NCBI GenBank assembly: GCA_003254905.1
Contig: QANU01029460.1
Coordinates: forward strand, 1-64,000
Source of the DNA: Nissolia schottii
Lineage: Eukaryota; Streptophyta; Magnoliopsida; Fabales; Fabaceae
Reading direction: 5' to 3'
Length of the DNA: 64,000 nucleotides
The notes beneath the pieces are model-generated. The model made no database searches. It was not told the origin of the DNA and worked only from the letters and a program-made list of their open reading frames with translations. This document shows, one piece after another, positions 57,521 through 64,000 of the stretch (position 1 is the stretch's first letter; every line of letters starts with the position of its first letter). Position numbers and translations under genes: made by a program.

Positions 57521-59404
57521 ATGGCCTCCACTACTTGTAGCAAACCGTTGTTGTTCCCTTCCTCCTCTGTTTTGCCGCCATGTTCAAGACCCTCTCTTGC
57601 TTCATTCCGTAACAACAACAACCCCTTTGTCCTCCTTAAGCTCTCCCCCGAATATTCTCAGCAGCAGCAGCGTCGGCGCCGTGCGAGCTTGGTGGTGGTC
57701 AAGAATGTATTGAAAACAGTGGACCCATCCTCCTCGTCAAAGGAATTATGGTCGTTGGGTCCAAAACCGACGATATTGGTGTCGGAGAAGCTAGGGGAGG
57801 CAGGGATGGAATTGCTGAGGGGATTCGGGAACGTGGAGTGCGCGTACGAGCTGTCAGCAGAGGAGCTGTGCTCCAAGATATCAAGGTGCGACGCGTTGAT
57901 AGTGAGGAGCGGGACGAAGGTGACGAGGCAGGTTTTTGAAGCTTCTCAGGGAAGGTTGAAGGTTGTTGGGAGAGCTGGTGTTGGGATTGACAACGTGGAT
58001 CTCCAAGCTGCCACCGAGTTCGGCTGCCTCGTCGTGAACGCTCCAACCGCCAACACGATCGCCGCTGCCGAGCACGCCATCGCCCTCCTTTCTTCCATGG
58101 CAAGGAACGTCGCCCAGGCTGACTCCTCCACCAAATCTGGCAACTGGCAGAGAAACAAGTATGTGGGAGTCTCCATGGTTGGCAAGACGTTGGCGGTGAT
58201 GGGTTTTGGAAAAGTAGGATCCGAAGTGGCGAGGCGTGCCAAAGGGTTGGGAATGAACGTGATTGCGCATGATCCCTACGCCCCTGCTGACAGGGCGCGC
58301 GCTCTCGCTGTCGATTTGGTCTCGTTCGATCACGCCATCTCCACCGCCGATTTCATCTCGCTCCACATGCCACTCACTCCAACCACTAAGAAGGTCTTCA
58401 ACCACTACACTTTTGCCAAGATGAAGAAAGGAGTCCGCATCATCAACGTGGCCAGAGGCGGAGTCATCGACGAAGATGACTTGGTCAATGCCCTTGACAC
58501 CGGGATTGTTGCTCAGGCTGCACTTGATGTCTTCACTCAGGAGCCCCCGCCTAAAGACAGTAAGCTAGTGGCGCACCAGAATGTCACTGTGACGCCCCAT
58601 CTTGGAGCCAGCACCAAAGAGGCGCAGGAGGGTGTAGCCATTGAAATAGCAGAGGCTGTGGTTGGAGCATTGAAGGGGGAGCTTTCAGCAACCGCCGTCA
58701 ATGCCCCCATGGTTCCACCGGAGGTGCTCTCAGAGCTGGCTCCATATGTAGTGCTGGCAGAGAAGCTGGGGAGGCTGGCTGTACAGCTGGTATGCGGAGG
58801 GAATGGAATCAAATCCGTGAAGGTGGTCTACCGATCAGCAAGGTCCCCAAATGACCTGGACACCAGACTCCTGAGAGCCATGATCACCAAAGGCATCATC
58901 GAACCAATATCAAACTCAATTGTGAACCTTGTGAATGCGGATTTCACTGCCAAGGAGAAGGGGCTTCGCATAAGTGAGGAAAGGATAATGGTTGATTCAT
59001 CCCCAGAGCAGCCTTTGGATTCAATCCAGCTTCAGATATCCAATGTGGAGTCCAAGTTTGCGAGCGCTGTGGGGCAGGGTCAGGGTGGTCAGATAATTAG
59101 CATTGAGGGGAAAGTGAAGTACGAGAAACCGCACCTCACTTGCGTGGGCTCATTCGGGGTGGACGTCAGCTTAGAAGGGAATCTAATAATGTGCAGGCAG
59201 ATAGATCAGCCTGGGATGATCGGTCGTGTTGGCACCATACTGGCTGAACACAATGTCAATGTCAGCTTTATGAGCGTCGGAAGGACTTGCCAGAGGAAGA
59301 TGGCTATTATGGCTATTGGTGTCGATGAAGAACCAACCAAGCTCGCTCTTGACAAGATTGGATCCGTCTCTGCCATCGAAGAGTTTGTCTTTCTCAAACT
59401 TTGA
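57521..59404 (+). CDS. PGDH: D-3-phosphoglycerate dehydrogenase, chloroplastic
   Basis: An unbroken 627-codon ORF without introns. Residues 1-~60 are Ser/Pro/Arg-rich with few acidic residues, a chloroplast transit peptide. The NAD-binding fold shows GFGKVG (Gly228, 230, 233). The catalytic trio of the 2-hydroxyacid dehydrogenase family is Arg312 (NVARGG), Glu341 (TQEPP) and His360 (TPHLGAS). After the substrate domain comes an intervening domain (~400-540) and a C-terminal ACT domain (~555-627, LIMCRQIDQPGMIGRVGTIL) that binds effectors. The enzyme oxidises 3-phosphoglycerate to 3-phosphohydroxypyruvate, the first step of the phosphorylated serine pathway in plastids. Length is normal for plant PGDH. 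The first ATG in a good context was used. Confidence 0.97.
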   Translation: MASTTCSKPLLFPSSSVLPPCSRPSLASFRNNNNPFVLLKLSPEYSQQQQRRRRASLVVVKNVLKTVDPSSSSKELWSLGPKPTILVSEKLGEAGMELLRGFGNVECAYELSAEELCSKISRCDALIVRSGTKVTRQVFEASQGRLKVVGRAGVGIDNVDLQAATEFGCLVVNAPTANTIAAAEHAIALLSSMARNVAQADSSTKSGNWQRNKYVGVSMVGKTLAVMGFGKVGSEVARRAKGLGMNVIAHDPYAPADRARALAVDLVSFDHAISTADFISLHMPLTPTTKKVFNHYTFAKMKKGVRIINVARGGVIDEDDLVNALDTGIVAQAALDVFTQEPPPKDSKLVAHQNVTVTPHLGASTKEAQEGVAIEIAEAVVGALKGELSATAVNAPMVPPEVLSELAPYVVLAEKLGRLAVQLVCGGNGIKSVKVVYRSARSPNDLDTRLLRAMITKGIIEPISNSIVNLVNADFTAKEKGLRISEERIMVDSSPEQPLDSIQLQISNVESKFASAVGQGQGGQIISIEGKVKYEKPHLTCVGSFGVDVSLEGNLIMCRQIDQPGMIGRVGTILAEHNVNVSFMSVGRTCQRKMAIMAIGVDEEPTKLALDKIGSVSAIEEFVFLKL

Positions 59405-60105
59405 TTAGTTGCGGCCAGCATGTGCTGCTTGCTGCTGTTGTTCCTACGCACGCAACAGACCTTTTTTTGCTTCATTAATTCTTGTAATTGTTGCTTGTTT
59501 TCTTTTCTTTTATAATCCATGTTACTTTTGTTGTTGGCATAGGTATAAGCAAGATAGCGTGTATATTTTATCTAAGCCCATGTTTAGTGTATTATGATAT
59601 ATGATAAAACTCATAGTATTAAGTTCAATAGTTTAAAACATTGTATAAAAGTATATTATTGTATAAATTTTTACACTATCAAATCAAATGTCCGGTGAAA
59701 TTGTATAATTTTATGGAAATTCATAGAGCTTGCAATTCGATTTCCTTGTTTTCCTATAATTTGACAGAGAATAAAACGTAGGAAACAAAGAAAGAAAAAT
59801 TTTATATATACACACACACATATATATAAAACCGACTCAAAAATCTGAATAAAAAGTGGTGCTAAAAAAAATTATTCAAACAGAAATATTTCCATTCACA
59901 AATTGAAAGGAAGAAGTGCAAAAATGTAAAGAAAGAAAAGAATCACAAATACATAACGAATCAAAATCCGTAAATAGCCAAGATTACATGTTCATCCAAC
60001 ATGGACGATCACTAGCTGAACGATTCTAGTCACTGAAGAGTTTGCAAATTGACAGGAAGCATAGAAGTTCTTGATGAATTCTCTTCAGTAGTTGAAATCT
60101 TCATT
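59405..60105. other. PGDH 3' flank
   Basis: Contains the PGDH 3' untranslated region (T-rich to about 59600) and AT-rich DNA. No gene seen. Confidence 0.6.
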
Positions 60106-60239
60106 TCATACAATTCTTTTCATGGTCCTGTCCTGTGCCAAAGATGCTGATGAAGCTGCGCTTAATTCTCCGTTGTCATCAGTTTTGGGAAATCCTAGAT
60201 TATGAATCAATTGTTCAGCGTCAGATGGCTTGGTTTGCA
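60106..60239 (-). other. Orphan terminal exon, unknown gene
   Basis: On the minus strand an acceptor (GCTTTCAG) is followed by an open frame of 44 codons ending KRIV and TGA, with KPSDAEQLIHNLGFPKTDD and a Ser/Ala-rich stretch. Codon use and sequence look like a real C-terminus. The family is not recognised. Upstream exons would have to lie beyond the LTR and hAT DNA to the right or be lost, so this may be a gene fragment. Confidence 0.4.
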
Positions 60240-60548
60240 CTGAAAGCAGCTATCTAACAGAGAATGCTTATGCATGGCAAATTGTAGAGTGCAAAATAGC
60301 AAATTCTTTCTTTAACATTTATACATCAAATTCATTTTTAAAATCGACATTCTCTTTATCAAATTTGCTCTTAAATTTCTAATGAAAGACCAATTTTATA
60401 TATGAATGTCAACTTTAAAGATAACTTTACCAACTTGAATTTTAAAGGTTTACTCTTACTCCTAAAGAATCAAAATAAAGCTTTTAAATATTAGTAGATT
60501 AACGTTATTCGGATCACAACATCTAATATTGTGAAAAGCCATTGGTCA

Positions 60549-60705
60549 TTCGAATGACCATCAATTTTTACCTACGGAGAGCAATTTTGAGAGGTCATTC
60601 GAATGACCTAACCCTGGTCATGATTCGAATGACACTTCATTTTTACACACATGGAGCTAAATTTTCATGTTATTCGAGTGACTAAGCCATGTCGTTCGAA
60701 TGACC
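60549..60705. repeat. Array of CATTCGAATG palindromes
   Basis: Five copies, including two perfect 16-bp palindromes GGTCATTCGAATGACC (about 60547 and 60591), in the position equivalent to the array at 8300-8545. Confidence 0.85.
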
Positions 60706-62123
60706 ACTGAGGAGCTTGATATTTGAGCTTTCCTACATGTTCCAACAAGCATAGAAACTTAGAAAGTTGTATATGAAAGTAACTGTGGATTTATGGTATT
60801 ATGTTAGTCTGCATCATGAGGACTCGGTAGTCGTTATGACTTAGGACAATTGTAGATAACTAGAGGTTATCAACTAATTCTATAAAAAGATCATAACTGA
60901 GCCTTAGGGAAACAATGCTATCTTGAGAAGGTTCCAGCCACAAGGGTCCGGTATACCTTAAAGCAAGTACATAGTTATATGATAGGAATTCCCACTCTTG
61001 GCACTTCTAAGGACAAGCCCTTCACCAGTCAAGCAAGATGGATTGGTCAATGATGTTAACAGAAAAGAAAGAAAAGAAAGAAAGCAAAGAAAGATGAAAG
61101 AGGGTAACGTCACACCTAAGAAATGATGATGATAATAATGATGATATATGAGTCCACGCCTGGTTGAGTCACAAGGGTCAGCCCCTCACCATCCCTAGGT
61201 GAATAGTTATCTCTATTGATTGTCGATAGATGGAACATTAGTTATCCATCGGTAGTTCGCAACCACTCAGGTTAGAGCGCTTCCTGGTCGCCATCAATAT
61301 GGGAGCAGAAGCAGGTTGTAACCAGACGACCACAGTTACAAGGGTGAAAGGACTAAAGATAAAAAGGAAGACAAGAAATGACAAGAAGGACGTGACCCCG
61401 GTCCATTATTTAGTCGGAAGCATAAGAGAACCCTAGATCCCCCATTCATAAGATACGTGATGAATGAGTATATGATGTATGAATATGATGTATGTATCTA
61501 TGATGTATGAGTATAAGAATGCAAGGGGATTTACGTGTAAGTGCCGTCAAGATAATGCTCGAGACGACCTATATGTACAAGCGAATAAAGTTAATAAGCA
61601 CGAGAACATAGATAAGGAAAGACTAGAGATCCCTTATCACATAGTAACATAGATAAAGCTACTTAGGAATAGGAGGAACGATAATAATCAATAGGAAAGT
61701 AGTATTCATGCACACCTAGAGATCGCTTGAGTGGCCTGGTTCATAAGCAAGATAAAGAAGTAAACCCTACGCTAAGGTATCCTACTGAGGACGAAACGTT
61801 CTCACCCCCACTCGCTCATGATTCCAGAGGCAGGCGAGGGCTACGATGAGCAACACGAAGAGCTGTAAAGGATGGAGTACGGGCCGTCGGTAGCTGGGAG
61901 GCAAGGCTTCAAGGCCGTGAAGACGAGCTAGTATAGTCGTGCGTTAGATGAGCTTTTGTTGTGAGAATTGAACTATGTATTTTGATGGATATGCTATGTA
62001 TGTATAAATTATTATAACACTATGAGGATTGTTGCAAATATATGTGATGGACCATGTCTTTGCTTTTCTAACTGATTATACTATGATTGATCAATAGTTG
62101 TAAGCCCAAGGCTCTATCGCTTG

Positions 62124-62125
<2 letters not shown>

Positions 62126-62172
<47 letters not shown>
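62126..62172. repeat. (TA)n microsatellite
   Basis: About 22 TA units within the LTR copy. Confidence 0.95.
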
Positions 62173-62176
<4 letters not shown>

Positions 62177-62354
62177 GTTCACACGCGACCCATACTTTAA
62201 GAATAAAGAAGAAAAAGTTTAAAAACGATCCATATTTCCATAACCTAGTATTTTCGAAAGTAATAAAGGACTATAAGTATTCCCACCAGTTACTTAACAA
62301 CCTAGTAAGCATTGCATATGACTTAAGCATAAGCAGTTAGCTAGGGTTGTCACA

Positions 62355-62784
62355 TAATTCCCCCTCCACCTTTTTCCTTTGTACCAAAATTAAGAATACC
62401 TTTGCCTTTATCTTGGTAAGAATGACCCTTTTCAGTTTCTTCAACATAATCCTCATCAACTTTTCTTTTCTTTAACGATGCTTCTTTAACCTCTGCACAA
62501 ATCTTTAACATCAACTCTTTAACTTCTTGAGGCACAGTAGCACAAGCTTCGACATCTTCTGTAGTACCAGCTAGATGATGCTTGAATCTAAAAATTCCTC
62601 CACTAATAACTTTCGAGCAATAATTGCATTTAACCTTCCTAGCATTTCCTTGGACATCAATCCCATGCTTCCATCCAATATCAAGTCTATTTCTAGCAAC
62701 GTTTTTTCTTCTAGAGGTAGCACCACGTCTATTGCCTGACCCCGTTGACCTTGATCCAATTCCTGACCGAACAGTTTCGGACAT
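62355..62784 (-). pseudogene. hAT transposase N-terminus with BED zinc finger, truncated
   Basis: The minus-strand frame begins MSETVRSGIGSRS just after an acceptor-like TTTTAGG and shows a BED-type finger (DIGWKHG ... KVKCNYCSKVISGG ... FKHHLAG ... EAC), followed by a Lys/Glu-rich segment with a likely nuclear signal (LKKRKVDE). The family's catalytic and dimerisation domains are missing: the frame runs into the LTR copy at 62354. BED fingers bind transposon ends. Confidence 0.75.
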
Positions 62785-63946
62785 CCTAAAATGCAAAGTA
62801 GAAATATATTATATATCCATCAATGATCAATTTCATTCATCAAATATATCCCTTATGGATTTTCTTCCTTGAAGTGTACATTTTGGTCAATCTATTCCAT
62901 AATTCAACAACAATATTATTCAGAGTTCAGCTTCAAATCAATTAAAAGCTTCAATTTTCATAGTTTCAAATTTTCGAATTAAAAGCTTCAAATCAAGTTT
63001 CAATTAAAAGCTTCAAATCAAATCAATTTTCAGAGTGGTTGTTGATATCAAAGAAATGAAATCAGAACCAACAATTTGGAGAGTAACAAATTAAGACCAC
63101 ATCAGAACCAAACCAATTAACCAACAGTTACAATGAAACAAATTAAGAACTTCAGACCACATCAGATCAAGTTTCAATGAAATTCAGAGTTCATACCACA
63201 TCCGAACCAAGTCACCAACAATTTGGAGAGAAAAAAATTAAGACCAATCAAAACCAACAGTTTTAATCAAACAAATTAAGAAACAAATGAAATCAAATCA
63301 AATAAGTTTCAATGAACTTCATACCACATGAACTCCAGACCACATCAGAATCAACCAACAATTTGGAAATAAACAAATTAAGACAACAAACTAGTGAAAG
63401 GGTGTTGACATCAAAGAAATGAAATCAAATACGTTCAATTGCTGCAATGAGTGGTGCAGATGGAGAAGGACAGAAAGAGTTTCAGAGTTATAAATTGAAT
63501 GGAGTTTTAGAGTTTCAGACCTGCCAGTGGAGTGTCGACGGAATGGCGACGGAGTGGCGATGGACGAGCAGTGGAGCACAAAACCGGTGACGGAGCCGGT
63601 GAATGTAGAAGCAGCAGGGCAAATAGCGGATGAGGGAGATTTGAGCAGGAGTAGAAGTAGGAGCAGAACAAATGGCGAATGGTGAAAGGCACGAAGCATC
63701 AGAAGCAGGAGAACGAAGCGGCAAAACCATAGAAGTGAGTCAAGGAATAGAATGAATGACAGTGAGGGAAATTGAAGATGATTAGATGAATAAAGAAGAT
63801 GACGTGGCCCTAATGTTCAGAAGCACAAAACGACGTCATTTTTGCAAGGCAAAATGACGTCGTTTTGAAAGGCAAAATGCAAATCTCATCAAAAGTGCAA
63901 AACGACGTCATTTTAGCAAGTCAAAACGATGTTTGAAACACCCCTG
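62785..63946 (-). mobile_element. 5' region of a hAT transposon
   Basis: The minus strand starts at 63946 with CAGGGGTGTTTCAAAC, a hAT-like tip (CAGGG), and carries several AAAACGACGTCATTTT-type repeats at 63820-63930, typical of hAT subterminal regions. A GC-rich leader (63500-63750) and intron-like DNA lead to the BED-finger frame. ATTAAAAGCTTCAAATCAA-type repeats occur at 62940-63020. The other end of the element is not in view. Confidence 0.6.
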
Positions 63947-64000
63947 CTAGCTGCTTACCCATACGTCGTAAGCAGAGCTCATAGGGTTATTTTCTGCTTT

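Larger units (their letters stand above)
60530..62354 (+). mobile_element. Second copy of the 7.6-9.9 kb LTR family
   Basis: Homology to 8280-9886 is clear through GGATTGGTCAATG, GTTCTCACCCCCACTCGCT and AAGGACTATAAGTATTCCCACCAG, ending GTTAGCTAGGGTTGTCACA at 62354, where hAT sequence begins. The 5' portion with a TATA box is not found, so the copy is truncated or its start is diverged; the left limit is approximate. Confidence 0.65.

Noticed and set aside
57658-58812. Minus-strand ORFs up to 174 aa
   Set aside because: Antisense shadows of the PGDH coding sequence with no protein-like features.

Overview
This is a stretch of a flowering-plant nuclear chromosome, probably a legume. Evidence: three spliced or plastid-targeted plant genes (a Rubisco-activase-like ATPase, a vacuolar CAX-type cation/proton exchanger and a chloroplast D-3-phosphoglycerate dehydrogenase), plant rRNA, and LTR retrotransposons of the Tat, chromovirus and Copia/SIRE-like kinds. 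The legume guess rests on GTAATCGATTAC-rich, SIRE-like LTRs and general codon/protein resemblance; it is inference.

Layout. 1-5026: a decayed 18S-ITS1-5.8S-ITS2-26S rDNA unit, cut by an LTR at its left edge and by a 2.8-kb nested pair of solo LTRs inside 26S. 5027-14805: a 5'-truncated, badly mutated Tat-lineage Ty3/gypsy element, itself split by a 2.3-kb LTR-like insert and carrying an antisense spliced gene near its 3' LTR. 14957-15456: assembly gap. 18038-31696 (minus): the Rubisco-activase-like gene in 11 exons, including a 10-nt micro-exon; its third intron carries a complete 7.8-kb Tat element (22470-30224) with matching target-site duplications. That element also holds an assembly error: three single Ns and a 486-bp copy of the same sequence. 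33474-44549 (minus): the CAX gene in 10 exons, with a 4.9-kb Reina-like chromovirus in intron 9 and a foldback element in intron 6. 45.1-57.4 kb: AT-rich, gene-free DNA made of inverted repeats, a non-coding LTR element with another LTR nested in it (and a second N gap), a solo LTR, a SINE and a MITE. 57521-59404 (plus): intact, intronless PGDH gene. 60.1-64.0 kb: an orphan terminal exon, a second copy of the LTR family seen at 7.6-9.9 kb, and the 5' part of a hAT transposon with a BED zinc finger.

How it works together. The three host genes do not form a unit; two act in the chloroplast (Rubisco reactivation-type ATPase, serine synthesis) and one at the tonoplast. Most of the window is transposon-derived. 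The most interesting signals are (i) the antisense gene shared by both Tat elements, with an intron at the same place and phase in both, (ii) unrelated LTR families each carrying a dense array of their own short palindrome, and (iii) the 10-nt micro-exon. Splice junctions were placed by hand from reading frame and GT/AG; all exon phases close. Comparisons with rRNA and protein families are from memory; no search was run.
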